A stretch of 64,000 bases of DNA from an uncultured Mediterraneibacter sp. (GCF_944377805.1 NZ_CALWFZ010000001.1:186001-250000), one strand, 5' to 3'; positions 9,000-17,880 are shown, counted from the first letter of the stretch. Notes: generated by a model from the sequence alone, not told the origin. Made by a program: numbers and translations.

Positions 9000-9803
9000 T
9001 TATCTCCTCTCCCTCAGAATCGACGTCATCTCGCGCCTGAGCAGCACTTCTGCCAAATGCTGTCTGTATTCCGCGCTTCCCCGCATATTCGAGCCATATG
9101 TAAATTCCGACGCCGCTTCTCTTGCGTATTCCGCGATTTTCTCCTCAGATACATCTGGCGGAATCTCCCAGTGTTTTTCCAGCAGAGCGGCTTTCATCGG
9201 TCTTGCCCCCACGGAAAAATACCATGTCTCCCGGTCATGTACAATACCTGTCACCATAGCGCAGGCAATCACGGGAAAGTCCGTCTTTGTCTGCCGGATG
9301 GAAGCATAGCGGAACTGCCTTTTGCTCTTGCGGACAATAATCGAGAGGAGAATATCTTTGTCAGCCTTCCGGTTTACGAACTCAGCCAATCGAATAATCC
9401 CCCCATCGTAAAGTTCTACAAATGTGTCCAGGGCGAGAAATGCCGTGAGCACATCAGAGAAGCCGAATCTCCCGTAAATGCTCCCGCCTATCGTCGCCTG
9501 ATTGCGGAACTGAACCCCTACAATATGGCGGATGCTCTCGGCAATCCCGTCTCCATAAAGGGCTTTCAGCGACTCGCACTGTTCAACCTGTCTCAATGTG
9601 CACATTGCCCCGATCTTAATTACATTGCCCTCATCTTCGATCTGATCCAGACCGAGATCAGACAGATCAATGAGAGTCTTTACACGGGCATTCCCAAGCC
9701 GCATCCACATCATGCCGCCCATCACACGGCTGCCCCGGACCTGATTCAGGTCATACGCATCCTCTATTGTTTTAGGTTTCACATAGTTACCGATTGCAAT
9801 CAC
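9000..9803 (-). CDS. molybdenum hydroxylase FAD-binding subunit
   Basis: FAD subunit that passes electrons from the [2Fe-2S] subunit to the final acceptor. The 267-aa protein starts with GTG at 9803, supported by AAAGGAG eight bases upstream. The VAO-type FAD domain is seen in GGMMWMRLG and VQFRNQATIGGSIYGRFG, with the CO dehydrogenase flavoprotein C-terminal domain after about residue 165. First gene of the three-gene operon, preceded by a promoter (9917-9945) and a hairpin with a T-run in the leader. Confidence 0.92.
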   Translation of the reverse strand: MIAIGNYVKPKTIEDAYDLNQVRGSRVMGGMMWMRLGNARVKTLIDLSDLGLDQIEDEGNVIKIGAMCTLRQVEQCESLKALYGDGIAESIRHIVGVQFRNQATIGGSIYGRFGFSDVLTAFLALDTFVELYDGGIIRLAEFVNRKADKDILLSIIVRKSKRQFRYASIRQTKTDFPVIACAMVTGIVHDRETWYFSVGARPMKAALLEKHWEIPPDVSEEKIAEYAREAASEFTYGSNMRGSAEYRQHLAEVLLRREMTSILRERR

Positions 9804-9867
9804 GCCGGCTTCTCCTTTCTGAATCTCAAGCTTTGCCGAGTAAATAATCCGCGGATAAAAACTGCGT

Positions 9868-9903
9868 AAAAAAAGTGCAAATGAGAACTCCTGTCATTCA
9901 CAC
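9868..9903 (-). terminator. terminator-like hairpin in molybdenum hydroxylase leader
   Basis: On the minus strand a 10-bp stem (TCATTCACAC at 9894-9903 with GTGCAAATGA at 9875-9884, two G-U pairs) is followed by seven Ts (9874-9868). It lies about 15 bases after the predicted transcription start and 65 bases before the FAD-subunit GTG, so it may terminate most transcripts early. Dual use with a small leader frame starting at the ATG inside the stem is possible but unsupported. Confidence 0.55.
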
Positions 9904-9916
9904 TCTAATCTTATTT

Positions 9917-9945
9917 ATTTTACCATGTATGCCGAAAATTGTCAA
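9917..9945 (-). promoter_or_regulatory. promoter of molybdenum hydroxylase operon
   Basis: Minus strand: -35 TTGACA (9945-9940), 17-base spacer, -10 TAAAAT (9922-9917). It is back to back with the dapA promoter (9989-10017). Confidence 0.78.
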
Positions 9946-9988
9946 AGTATGACCTTCGGATAATTTCACCCTGAAAAGCGGGAAACAG

Positions 9989-10017
9989 TTGACAGCATGC
10001 CTGCCGGATGTTATGAT
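9989..10017 (+). promoter_or_regulatory. promoter of dapA
   Basis: -35 TTGACA (9989-9994), 17-base spacer, -10 TATGAT (10012-10017); transcription would begin about 15 bases before the riboswitch. Confidence 0.85.
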
Positions 10018-10038
10018 TTCCTTAAATACAGAAAGGCA

Positions 10039-10200
10039 AGATAGAGGTCGCATTTTTCATGAGTATGGTGGCGGATGTGTCAGGAACAGAAGAAATCATC
10101 AGAAAGGGAAAGATGCCGAAAGGGAAGGTCGCCTGAATCCTTTTCCTTGGGCATGACGTGAATAACGGCATGACTGTCATCGCAGGATGGAGAGCTATCT
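10039..10200 (+). promoter_or_regulatory. lysine riboswitch (L box)
   Basis: The leader of dapA has the hallmark conserved pieces of the lysine aptamer in the right order: AGATAGAGGTCGC at the 5' side, CATGAGTA, GATGCCGAAAGGGAAGG, CCTTGGGCATGAC, GACTGTCATCGCAGG and the closing TGGAGAGCTATCT. P1 is formed by AGATAG (10039-10044) and CTATCT (10195-10200). It is followed by an intrinsic terminator, so lysine binding should stop transcription before dapA, the first committed enzyme of lysine/diaminopimelate synthesis. Identification is by remembered consensus, not by a covariance-model run. Confidence 0.9.
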
Positions 10201-10221
10201 GATATACAAAATGTATATTTT

Positions 10222-10250
10222 GAGACGGCACATCTTGCCGTTTCTTTTAT
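10222..10250 (+). terminator. riboswitch-controlled intrinsic terminator
   Basis: GAGACGGCA (10222-10230) pairs with TGCCGTTTC (10236-10244, one G-U pair), followed by TTTTATT. It is placed between the lysine aptamer and dapA, as expected for a transcription-attenuating L box. Confidence 0.85.
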
Positions 10251-10301
10251 TGTACGAATCAGTCTGTACATAATGTCCACGATGAAAAGGAGGAAATAAT
10301 A

Positions 10302-11186
10302 ATGGCAATTTTTAAAGGCGCAGGTGTTGCAATTGTGACTCCGATGAAAGAGAATCTTGAGATTAACTACGATAAACTGGACGAGATCATCGAGGAACAG
10401 ATCGCCGGCAGCACAGACGCAATTATTATCTGCGGTACTACCGGTGAGTCAGCTACCATGACCGAGGCGGAGCACAGTGAGGCAATCCGGTTCACCATCG
10501 AGAGAGTAAAGGGCAGAATCCCGGTCATCGCCGGCACAGGCTCCAACTGCACAAGAACGGCAGTCGAACTCTCCAAAGAGGCGCAGAAAGACGGAGCCGA
10601 CGGACTTCTTCTCGTAACGCCATATTACAACAAAGCCACACAAAACGGTCTGATCTCACATTACACTCAGATCTGTAATGCGGTTGAGATTCCGGCAATT
10701 CTCTACAATGTACCGAGCCGTACCGGATGTTCCATCCAACCGCAGACGCTGGCCACGCTGGTAAAGAACGTAGACAACATTGTCGGTGTAAAAGAGGCTT
10801 CCGGCAATATCGGGACAGTTGCAGAAATCATGCATCTGTGCGACGGCAATATCGATCTGTACTCCGGAAATGACGATCAGGTCGTGCCTCTGCTATCCCT
10901 TGGCGGAATCGGCGTAATCTCCGTACTGTCAAATGTTGCTCCCTCTTATGTCCATGACATGGTTTATAAATATCTGTCAGGCGATACAGAAGGAAGCGCC
11001 AAAATGCAGCTGGATGCAATCCCTCTGATCAGCGCACTTTTCTGCGAGGTCAATCCGATTCCTGTAAAAGCCGCGATGAATATGATGGGCAAAGAGGTCG
11101 GTTCTCTGAGAGCGCCGCTCACAGAAATGGAGGATGCACATAAAGAAGTACTTAGAAAAGCAATGACTGAATTTGGATTATTATAA
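10302..11186 (+). CDS. dapA: 4-hydroxy-tetrahydrodipicolinate synthase
   Basis: Condenses pyruvate with aspartate semialdehyde, the first step specific to diaminopimelate and lysine. The 294-aa barrel protein shows CGTTGESATM, the YNVPSRTG tyrosine motif and the Schiff-base lysine in GVKEASGNI. Length is standard. A consensus AGGAGG precedes the ATG. It stands alone between its lysine riboswitch and a strong bidirectional terminator, so it is a single-gene unit repressed by lysine at the level of transcription. Confidence 0.97.
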   Translation: MAIFKGAGVAIVTPMKENLEINYDKLDEIIEEQIAGSTDAIIICGTTGESATMTEAEHSEAIRFTIERVKGRIPVIAGTGSNCTRTAVELSKEAQKDGADGLLLVTPYYNKATQNGLISHYTQICNAVEIPAILYNVPSRTGCSIQPQTLATLVKNVDNIVGVKEASGNIGTVAEIMHLCDGNIDLYSGNDDQVVPLLSLGGIGVISVLSNVAPSYVHDMVYKYLSGDTEGSAKMQLDAIPLISALFCEVNPIPVKAAMNMMGKEVGSLRAPLTEMEDAHKEVLRKAMTEFGLL

Positions 11187-11193
11187 ATAATAT

Positions 11194-11254
11194 GATCGGG
11201 GGAAGGAATCAAAGACTATTTGACTCCTTCCCCCGATCAGTTTTTCTCTCTTTT
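11194..11254. terminator. bidirectional terminator between dapA and degV
   Basis: Perfect 14-bp inverted repeat GATCGGGGGAAGGA / TCCTTCCCCCGATC (11194-11207 and 11225-11238) with further pairing in the loop, followed on the plus strand by a T-rich run to 11254. It separates the convergent dapA and degV genes. Confidence 0.9.
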
Positions 11255-11258
11255 CTAA

Positions 11259-12128
11259 CTACCGTCTCTTTCCGTAGTGCACAAGCCCCACAACTCCCGG
11301 ACCGGCATGGGTTCCTATGCTCGGACTTACATCATTAATCAGCACATTGGTAAATCCCAGTGTTCTTACCATATCCGCCACTGTCTCTGCCTCATCCAGG
11401 CAGTCTCCGTGGAGCACCGCTACAATTCTGTCTTTTCCATAAGACTCCAGATCAAGTGATTCTTCCATCCGGGATACCAGCGTCTTAAGAGATTTCTTAC
11501 GCCCTCTCACGGTTCCGTCGGATTTCAGTTCGCCTTCCGCCGTCACCTTCAGAATCGGTTTGATATTGACCAGACTTCCGACCACAGCCGTCGTTTTGGA
11601 CACACGTCCTCCACGCTGCAAGTGATAGAGGTCATTCACTGTGAAAGAGACGTTTATATGTTCCCGCTCTTCCATCAGAATAGCGTAGAGTTCCTCCATA
11701 CTTCTACCCTCTTTCCAAAGTTCCACGGCGCGGTACACAGACACGCCTTCCCCGAGAGACGCATTCAGAGAATCAAACACTGTGATCTTTCGTTCCGGGT
11801 ACTCTTCGAGCAGTTCATTCGCCGTCATGATAACATTATTGCAGCTGCCGCTCAAAGCGCTGGAAAATGCAATGTGGAAGATGTTCTTTCCCTCTTTAAA
11901 GATCTTCTCAAAACGCTCCCGGATCACCGCGGGATTGTTCGCCTGAGACTTGGGAAGTTCTCCGTTTCTCATCGTCTCATAAAATTCATGAGGCGGCATA
12001 TTCAGCTCATCTCCGTACACCGTATCCCCGAATGAATAATACTGGGGAATGATCGTGAGGTTATTCTCTTTGATAAATTCCGGCAGCACATCCGAATTCG
12101 AGTCGGTTGTAATCACATAGTCCGACAT
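11259..12128 (-). CDS. DegV family fatty-acid-binding protein
   Basis: DegV/FakB-type proteins bind one fatty acid and present it to FakA kinase for incorporation of exogenous fatty acids. The 289-aa protein starts MSDYVITTDSNSDVLPEF, has the GELPKSQANNP segment, FSSALSGSCNN (the lipid head-group binding region), the LQRGGRVSK motif, and GTHAGPGVVGL near the C-terminus, all typical of the family. RBS GGAGGG lies upstream. Whether it acts as a true FakB depends on a fakA kinase elsewhere in the genome; none is in this window. Confidence 0.9.
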   Translation of the reverse strand: MSDYVITTDSNSDVLPEFIKENNLTIIPQYYSFGDTVYGDELNMPPHEFYETMRNGELPKSQANNPAVIRERFEKIFKEGKNIFHIAFSSALSGSCNNVIMTANELLEEYPERKITVFDSLNASLGEGVSVYRAVELWKEGRSMEELYAILMEEREHINVSFTVNDLYHLQRGGRVSKTTAVVGSLVNIKPILKVTAEGELKSDGTVRGRKKSLKTLVSRMEESLDLESYGKDRIVAVLHGDCLDEAETVADMVRTLGFTNVLINDVSPSIGTHAGPGVVGLVHYGKRR

Positions 12129-12184
12129 AATGACCCTCCTTTATATCTTTCAATGTAGCTATTTTAACACTGTTTGATCCCTTT

Positions 12185-13657
12185 TTAAATGCATATATCA
12201 TATTTTTCTACATCGAGTTTCACGGGCTTATCTGAAGCAAAAAAAATCCGCTCCGCACTCTGCGGAGTATCATACAGGCACATAGAAAACGCCTGCTCAC
12301 CGTCATTTACAAACAATTCAACTGAAAAGCGGTCCAAAAGAACCCTAAATTTTACTATATCGTCCGCTTTATTAAATTTGAACTGCCGTCGTCTCACAAT
12401 ATCATGCCTTAATCCGGAGCAGCTCCTGTCTACAGTTATCATTTCACTCTCCAGGTTACAGAGAATCTCGGTACAAATATTGTCGTCTGCTGCTAAAAGC
12501 ATTTTAAATTCCGTGCACTCTGACGCTTCTGTCCTTACTGTCACTTCTATGTCTGCCGAGCGTCCGCAGATACCGTCGAGCTCCTCTGTTCCCACAAGAT
12601 TATATCCCTTATACACTACCTTATTTTTTCGGTATTTCTTTAGTTCGCGCACCGGATTCTGTATAATCCTGCCATTTCGTACAGACAGTTCTCTGGGAAT
12701 AGTCATCATACAGAACCATTTTGCGTGAAGAGGCTGACAGTTTGACGCGGCCCATGACTGCATCCATGCAGTCATCACTCTTCTGCCATCCGGCATCTCC
12801 ATAGTCTGCGCCGCATAGAAATCGAATCCGTAATCAACATTCTGTATGTTTTCTCTTACGAAGTCAAAGGTCCTCTCGCTGCAAGATCCGACAATAGCGA
12901 TCACATTATGACCACTGTGAAATTCCGGCTTTTTCTCCCGCATATGCATCGGCGAAACTATAACGACCGCTTTGCCGTCAAGCCGAAAAAAGTCAGGACA
13001 CTCCCACATCTCCCCATACTCATTTCTACAAGCCTCCAACACTTTTTCATATTGCCAGCTGAGTCCATCATCAGATGAATAGAGCAATAGCTGCCCCGAC
13101 TGATCTGCCGCCATACTTGCAATAACTGCATAATATTTGCCGTTTTCCCTCCATATTTTAGGGTCGCGGAAGTCCGCTTTACTGCTGCCTTCAGGCAAAT
13201 CTGCCGACGTAAGTACAGGATTGCCTTTATATTTTACATAGTCTCTGCCATCTCCCAGAGCAATACACTGTGTTTCCCTGATCATATGAGGCGCTGCTTC
13301 TGCCTCTTTCTCCAGATGCGCCGTATACATAATCAGATGTTTTCCATCTTCTGTCTCAATGGCGCTGCCTGAATAACATCCCGATTCATACTCTTCATCC
13401 GGCGCCAGTGCCGCCGGCATGAAGGCCCATCTGATGAAATCATCCGATACATAGTGTCCCCAATGCATAGTCCCCCATTTAGTAGCATAAGGATAATACT
13501 GATAAAAAAGATGTATCTTTCCCTGATAGAAAGAAAAGCCGTTTGGGTCATTCATCCACCCTGTCGCCGGGCTGACATGATATACCGGCCGGTCCTTTTC
13601 TGAGATTTCCTCTTTATGCGTCTGTTCATATTCTCTCGCGCGTTCCAGTCTGTTCAT
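12185..13657 (-). CDS. glycoside hydrolase family 32 (sucrose-6-phosphate hydrolase / fructosidase)
   Basis: Hydrolyses terminal beta-fructosyl bonds of sucrose, sucrose phosphate or short fructans. The 490-aa protein has the five-bladed GH32 domain with the nucleophile motif GWMNDPNG (Asp in NDPNG), FRDPK containing the transition-state Asp, and WECPDFF containing the acid/base Glu, plus a C-terminal beta-sandwich. No signal peptide, so it is cytoplasmic. It is the last gene of the binding protein-permease-LacI operon. Because the partner transporter is an ABC importer (no phosphorylation), the natural substrate is more likely unphosphorylated sucrose or fructo-oligosaccharides than sucrose-6-phosphate. 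Confidence 0.92.
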   Translation of the reverse strand: MNRLERAREYEQTHKEEISEKDRPVYHVSPATGWMNDPNGFSFYQGKIHLFYQYYPYATKWGTMHWGHYVSDDFIRWAFMPAALAPDEEYESGCYSGSAIETEDGKHLIMYTAHLEKEAEAAPHMIRETQCIALGDGRDYVKYKGNPVLTSADLPEGSSKADFRDPKIWRENGKYYAVIASMAADQSGQLLLYSSDDGLSWQYEKVLEACRNEYGEMWECPDFFRLDGKAVVIVSPMHMREKKPEFHSGHNVIAIVGSCSERTFDFVRENIQNVDYGFDFYAAQTMEMPDGRRVMTAWMQSWAASNCQPLHAKWFCMMTIPRELSVRNGRIIQNPVRELKKYRKNKVVYKGYNLVGTEELDGICGRSADIEVTVRTEASECTEFKMLLAADDNICTEILCNLESEMITVDRSCSGLRHDIVRRRQFKFNKADDIVKFRVLLDRFSVELFVNDGEQAFSMCLYDTPQSAERIFFASDKPVKLDVEKYDICI

Positions 13658-13663
13658 AGCGTG

Positions 13664-14653
13664 TCACCTCTCTGTCATTGTCGTCATTCCCCGTTCAATC
13701 GTAACAGGCAGTTTTATCACTTTCCTGTCAGCCTTTCCGTCCTTTATGATTTTCATAAGCTGTTCCACTCCCGCCTTTGCTATTTCCGGAACAGGCTGTC
13801 TGATGCATGTAAGCGTCGGATACACCATATTAGCGAGTAATGTGCCGTCATAGGATACAATCTTCAGATCGTCCGGAACATGCATGCCCTTACTCAGAGC
13901 CTTTTTAAGACAGAAAGCAGCCAGCATATCAGTGCCGAACACTCCATCTGTCTGGGGATATTTATCAAACCAGTTATCCACAATTCTCCCATAGAAATCT
14001 TCGGTAAAACAATCCCGTTCCATAATATAGCTTACATACTCCGCTCCGGCTTCACGGACGGTTTTTTCAAACTCCTGATGTCTTTCAAAAAAGGGAAATT
14101 TATCAAACATATTATCATGGAACTGTACAATATGTTTACATCCGGATTCCAACAGCAGCCTGGCCGCCATCCGCCCACCTTCCCGGTGATCTACTGTAAT
14201 CACCGGGATCCTGTCGGACAGAGGCGCCGTGTCAAACGAGACAACCGGTCCTGTTATTCCTGCGTATTTTTTGCTGTCAAGAGAATGAGAGGCAGTCAGG
14301 ATGCCATCGACCATATTTCTTTGAAGCATGCTCAAGTACAACTCCTCGTTCGTCTGTTCTCCCACCGTATTGCAGAGCATGGTTTTATACCCTTTCCGCC
14401 TTAGGTTCATCTCAATCTCATTGACCAGAGATGCATAAAACGGATTGGATATATCCGGTACGATAACTGCAACCGTATTCGTTTTATTATGATACAGATT
14501 TCTTGCCAGTTCGTTCGGCGTGTACTGAAGTTCCCGAATCGCACGCTCCACTTTTTCTCTCGTTTTTTCAGAAACATATCCATTGTTATTGATCACTCTG
14601 GACACTGTACCGACGCCTACGTTTGCTTTTCTGGCAACATCCTGTATTTTCAT
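13664..14653 (-). CDS. LacI family transcriptional regulator of the GH32 operon
   Basis: Repressor with an N-terminal LacI helix-turn-helix (MKIQDVARKANVGVGTVSRV, then NNNGYVSEKTREKV and the hinge YTPNELARNL) and a periplasmic-binding-protein-like sugar-sensing domain. I start it at 14653 (329 aa) because GAGG lies nine bases upstream; an ATG five codons earlier is less well placed. It is encoded inside the operon it presumably controls, between the permeases and the hydrolase. The two identical TGGAACCCGTTCCA operators at the operon front are its likely targets, with a fructosyl sugar as likely inducer. Confidence 0.9.
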   Translation of the reverse strand: MKIQDVARKANVGVGTVSRVINNNGYVSEKTREKVERAIRELQYTPNELARNLYHNKTNTVAVIVPDISNPFYASLVNEIEMNLRRKGYKTMLCNTVGEQTNEELYLSMLQRNMVDGILTASHSLDSKKYAGITGPVVSFDTAPLSDRIPVITVDHREGGRMAARLLLESGCKHIVQFHDNMFDKFPFFERHQEFEKTVREAGAEYVSYIMERDCFTEDFYGRIVDNWFDKYPQTDGVFGTDMLAAFCLKKALSKGMHVPDDLKIVSYDGTLLANMVYPTLTCIRQPVPEIAKAGVEQLMKIIKDGKADRKVIKLPVTIERGMTTMTER

Positions 14654-14688
14654 CGCTGCTAACCTCATTCTTACATTTTGCTTTTATT

Positions 14689-15546
14689 CTACCCCTTAAT
14701 ACCAGTCGAAGCAATACCCTGAACATAGTATTTCTGCATGAAAATATACAGAATCAGCATAGGGATCGATGCAAGGGTCAGGGCTGCCATAATTGCTCCG
14801 TAATGTATCGGCTGCGTTCCGAAAAACACCTGGACAGCAAGCTGAACCGTACGCTTTTCTTCTCCGGTTGTAATCAGGAACGGCCACATAAAGTCGTTCC
14901 ACCGGGCAACAAAATCCAGAATAAACACTGTGGCATACACGGTTTTGGATATTGGCATAATAATCTTAAAAAATGTACGGATCGGGCCGCATCCGTCAAT
15001 GTATGCCGCCTCCAACAGTTCTCCTGGTATATCCAGAAAATACGAATAGAACATATAAATAGAGAAGCAATTCATCATAAACGGAATCGTCAGACCTGCC
15101 AAAGTGTTCACCCATCCAAGCTGTGCCATTTCAATATAGAGAGGAAGGAGTATCGCCTCTACCGGCATGGACATCAGAGCAATCACTACTGTAAGGAGCA
15201 CTCCCCTGCACGGAAATTTCATCTTTGCCAGCGCATATCCGCACAATGATCCAAAGAGCAGATCTCCCACGAGCACAATTGCAATATATGCAAAAGTATT
15301 GAACAATATTTGCGGAATATTAAGTCTGTTAAATACCTCAATGTAATTATCCAGCGAAAAATTGAACGGTATAAATGTTGAAAGCGAAGTCATGTCAGAA
15401 AATATTTCTGACTCCGGTTTTAATGATGACGAGATCATCCACAGGAGCGGCGATATAAAAATCAGGCCAATCACAACATTTCCTATATAGAATAAAATTT
15501 TTTTAGTCAGTTCCGCTCTCTTTATACTTGACTTCTTTGCATCCAT
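14689..15546 (-). CDS. carbohydrate ABC transporter permease (MalG type)
   Basis: Inner-membrane subunit of a CUT1-family sugar importer. The 285-aa protein has about six membrane helices and the ABC-contacting EAA loop EAAYIDGCGPIRTFFKIIMP. It is encoded directly after the MalF-type permease and before lacI. No ATPase gene is present in this operon; CUT1 systems of firmicutes often share a general MsmK/UgpC-type ATPase encoded elsewhere, which is probably the case here. Confidence 0.93.
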   Translation of the reverse strand: MDAKKSSIKRAELTKKILFYIGNVVIGLIFISPLLWMISSSLKPESEIFSDMTSLSTFIPFNFSLDNYIEVFNRLNIPQILFNTFAYIAIVLVGDLLFGSLCGYALAKMKFPCRGVLLTVVIALMSMPVEAILLPLYIEMAQLGWVNTLAGLTIPFMMNCFSIYMFYSYFLDIPGELLEAAYIDGCGPIRTFFKIIMPISKTVYATVFILDFVARWNDFMWPFLITTGEEKRTVQLAVQVFFGTQPIHYGAIMAALTLASIPMLILYIFMQKYYVQGIASTGIKG

Positions 15547-15564
15547 TCCTGTTCTCCCCCTTTC

Positions 15565-16470
15565 TCAATTTGTCCTTGTCAATTTCTTAACAACAAGTGA
15601 AATACCTACAACAAGTATAAAAAATACCGTTGCCACTGCACAGGCATATCCGAAGCTTCCACGCTGAAATCCCTGTTCATATATGTAATAGACAAGGGTT
15701 TTTGTGCTATTTTGAGGGCCGCCCTTTGTCATGATATACGGCTGTGTAAATAATTTCATCGCCTGTATGATCGTGATCATTAAAACATATTTGATTGTAT
15801 TGGTCAGTCCGGGAAGTGTCACATACCGAAACTGTGCCCATTTCCCTGCTCCATCCACTGAAGCCGCCTCATATTGCTCCTGTGGAATTCCATTTAGACC
15901 TGCCAGGAAAATCATCATTTGATATCCTGCGCCCTGCCATGCAGACATGAATATGATCGCATTCATAGCCGTGCCCGGATTATTCAGAAAATCAATCGGC
16001 TCCATGCCAAAACTTGTCAGAAACGCATTAATAAGACCTGTATTCGCATTGGAATTATACAGGATAGTCCACAGAATGGCGATGACCACCATAGATGTTA
16101 CCTGAGGACTGAAATACATAGTGCGAAAAACAGACACCCCTTTTCTTTTTGCCGTCACAAGCATGGCAAGCGCCAGAGCCAGGACACATTGGATGGGTAC
16201 GACCAGAACAGTAAAGTATACTGTGTTTTTAAGTGCCAGCCAGAAATCCTCGTCCTGGAACAGGTCGATATAATTATCCAGTCCGTTGAATACAACATTG
16301 TCCGGCCGGATTACCTGGTATGCAAAAAATGAATAGTAAATTGTATAAAGAATCGGAATAATCAGAAAACCTGTCAGCAGTATGGCTGCCGGAGCCGACA
16401 TAATCATACCCGAGAGTTTCTCTGTCCGTTTAAAGTTTCCTCTTTTCAGAGCTGATTTTGAACCAGTCAT
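15565..16470 (-). CDS. carbohydrate ABC transporter permease (MalF type)
   Basis: Second membrane subunit of the sugar importer. The preferred start is the ATG at 16470 (MTGSKSALKRGNF, 301 aa), which has AAAGGAG eight bases upstream; the earlier ATG at 16491 would translate the ribosome binding site itself. Six predicted membrane segments and the EAA loop EAASVDGAGKWAQFRYVTLP are visible. It pairs with the MalG-type protein downstream and the binding protein upstream. Confidence 0.93.
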   Translation of the reverse strand: MTGSKSALKRGNFKRTEKLSGMIMSAPAAILLTGFLIIPILYTIYYSFFAYQVIRPDNVVFNGLDNYIDLFQDEDFWLALKNTVYFTVLVVPIQCVLALALAMLVTAKRKGVSVFRTMYFSPQVTSMVVIAILWTILYNSNANTGLINAFLTSFGMEPIDFLNNPGTAMNAIIFMSAWQGAGYQMMIFLAGLNGIPQEQYEAASVDGAGKWAQFRYVTLPGLTNTIKYVLMITIIQAMKLFTQPYIMTKGGPQNSTKTLVYYIYEQGFQRGSFGYACAVATVFFILVVGISLVVKKLTRTN

Positions 16471-16493
16471 TATACCCTCTCCTTTCTCCAAGC

Positions 16494-17777
16494 TTAATCC
16501 CCATAAAATGTAGTATAATCGTCATCAAATTCATCCGCCACTTTATCAAACTCACTCTGGATGTCCGCGCCGCTGAATATATTTAACAGCGCTGTGGCAA
16601 ATTCACTGGAAAGGATGGAATAGGAAGGGGAACTCGGGCGAGCCACACCAGTATTCTGCAACTGCCACAGGATCAAAGATCTCGCACCTTCATCCCATCC
16701 TTCCATATACTCGTAGGACGAAGTCCGGGCTGCAGGTTTTGCGATTGCAGACGCATAAGTCGCAACATTTTCAGAATTCATCAGCCATACCATAAATTCC
16801 TTTGCCGCTTTTACATTTTCACAGTCTTTTGTAATTCCCGCAGACCAGTCGCCCGTAGGCGAAACAGCTTCCCCACTGTCAGAGATTGGAAAATAAGAAA
16901 TTCCCCAGTTCAGATCTGATTCTTCCAGCGAAGCGATTTCCCATGAACCGCCAAGCATTGTAGCTGCATAGCCGTTCTGAAATTCATCTTCAATAGGATC
17001 GATATTGGCATAGCCATTCTGAATAAAATTATTCACATACTCTGCTGTCTCCACACTTGCTGTACTGTTGACATAGCCGTCCGCCTCAGATCCATCCTCA
17101 CTGAGCATAGGCGCATTATTCTCCTGCCACAGTGAGCCAAGGGCATAGATAAGCCCCTCCCCTTTATCCATAATCAGATTTGTTCCTACATAATCATCTG
17201 TTGTCAGCTTTTCAGCATATTCATAAAATTCTGACCATGTCCATGCATCTTCAATGTTCGTATCCGAAGGATACTCAATTCCCGCCGCATCCAGATAATC
17301 TTTGTTATAATATAGAGCCACGGAAGATTCTGTCGCTGCCATAGCATACAGCGAATCGTCATATGTACACTGCTGAATCGTACTCGGCATAAAATCTTCC
17401 AGGTCTTCTTCAGCGTAACAGTCATCGATCGGTATCAGAAGTTCATTTGCCGCATAGTAGGAAACAGTCGGTCCGTCAACATAGAGAATATCCGGAAGAT
17501 CATGGGACGTCGTCGCTGTTATAATTTTGTTTTCATAAGCATATGAATCTGAACGGTCAATCGCCTCTCGCGACACTTGAATATCTGGATGCGCTTCGTT
17601 CCATTCTGTCAGCTTTTCCACCCACCATTCCTCAATTGCCTGTTCATCTGTCGGACTCCAGATCGTCAGATGGACAACATCTCCATCTGATCCGTCTGAT
17701 TCGGCGGCACATCCGGTTAATCCGAGAATCATAGCTGCGACAGACACAACACTGAGCATTTTTTTAAGATTTTTCAT
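16494..17777 (-). CDS. sugar ABC transporter substrate-binding lipoprotein
   Basis: Extracellular solute-binding protein (family 1) that delivers sugar to the two permeases. The 427-aa protein has a lipoprotein signal: positively charged start MKNLKK, hydrophobic stretch, and lipobox LTGC with Cys23 as the lipidation site. The mature part reads LTIWSPTDEQAIEEWW and later LLGGSWEIASL and GDWSAGITKDCENVKAAKEF, as in CUT1 binding proteins. First gene of the operon, with a strong GGAGGAGG site and a promoter carrying two operators; it is followed by the permeases, LacI regulator and GH32 enzyme, pointing to sucrose or fructo-oligosaccharide uptake. Confidence 0.94.
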   Translation of the reverse strand: MKNLKKMLSVVSVAAMILGLTGCAAESDGSDGDVVHLTIWSPTDEQAIEEWWVEKLTEWNEAHPDIQVSREAIDRSDSYAYENKIITATTSHDLPDILYVDGPTVSYYAANELLIPIDDCYAEEDLEDFMPSTIQQCTYDDSLYAMAATESSVALYYNKDYLDAAGIEYPSDTNIEDAWTWSEFYEYAEKLTTDDYVGTNLIMDKGEGLIYALGSLWQENNAPMLSEDGSEADGYVNSTASVETAEYVNNFIQNGYANIDPIEDEFQNGYAATMLGGSWEIASLEESDLNWGISYFPISDSGEAVSPTGDWSAGITKDCENVKAAKEFMVWLMNSENVATYASAIAKPAARTSSYEYMEGWDEGARSLILWQLQNTGVARPSSPSYSILSSEFATALLNIFSGADIQSEFDKVADEFDDDYTTFYGD

Positions 17778-17802
17778 AAATCCTCCTCCTTCAAATATTT
17801 GA

Positions 17803-17816
17803 TGGAACCCGTTCCA
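17803..17816. promoter_or_regulatory. LacI-family operator, copy 1 (leader)
   Basis: TGGAACCCGTTCCA, an inverted repeat of TGGAAC separated by two bases, 25 bp before the start codon of the sugar-binding protein. Identical to the copy at 17855-17868. Confidence 0.8.
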
Positions 17817-17854
17817 GTTTGGGGAAAATAAAAAATAGCATGACTTTTTGTTTA

Positions 17855-17868
17855 TGGAACCCGTTCCA
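17855..17868. promoter_or_regulatory. LacI-family operator, copy 2 (promoter-proximal)
   Basis: Second TGGAACCCGTTCCA, flanked by A and T that extend the palindrome by one pair. It begins 12 bases after the -10 box, so a bound repressor would block the promoter. Its centre is 52 bp from copy 1, close to five helical turns, which would allow both repressors to lie on the same DNA face. Confidence 0.82.
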
Positions 17869-17880
17869 TTTGTTTGTTTT

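Noticed and set aside
10022..10280. Minus-strand open frames over the dapA leader
   Set aside because: They lie on the opposite strand of the lysine riboswitch and terminator; the conserved RNA structure explains the sequence.
17803..17868. CcpA cre site reading of the TGGAACCCGTTCCA repeats
   Set aside because: The central CG of cre is missing on both strands; a local LacI-family operator fits better.
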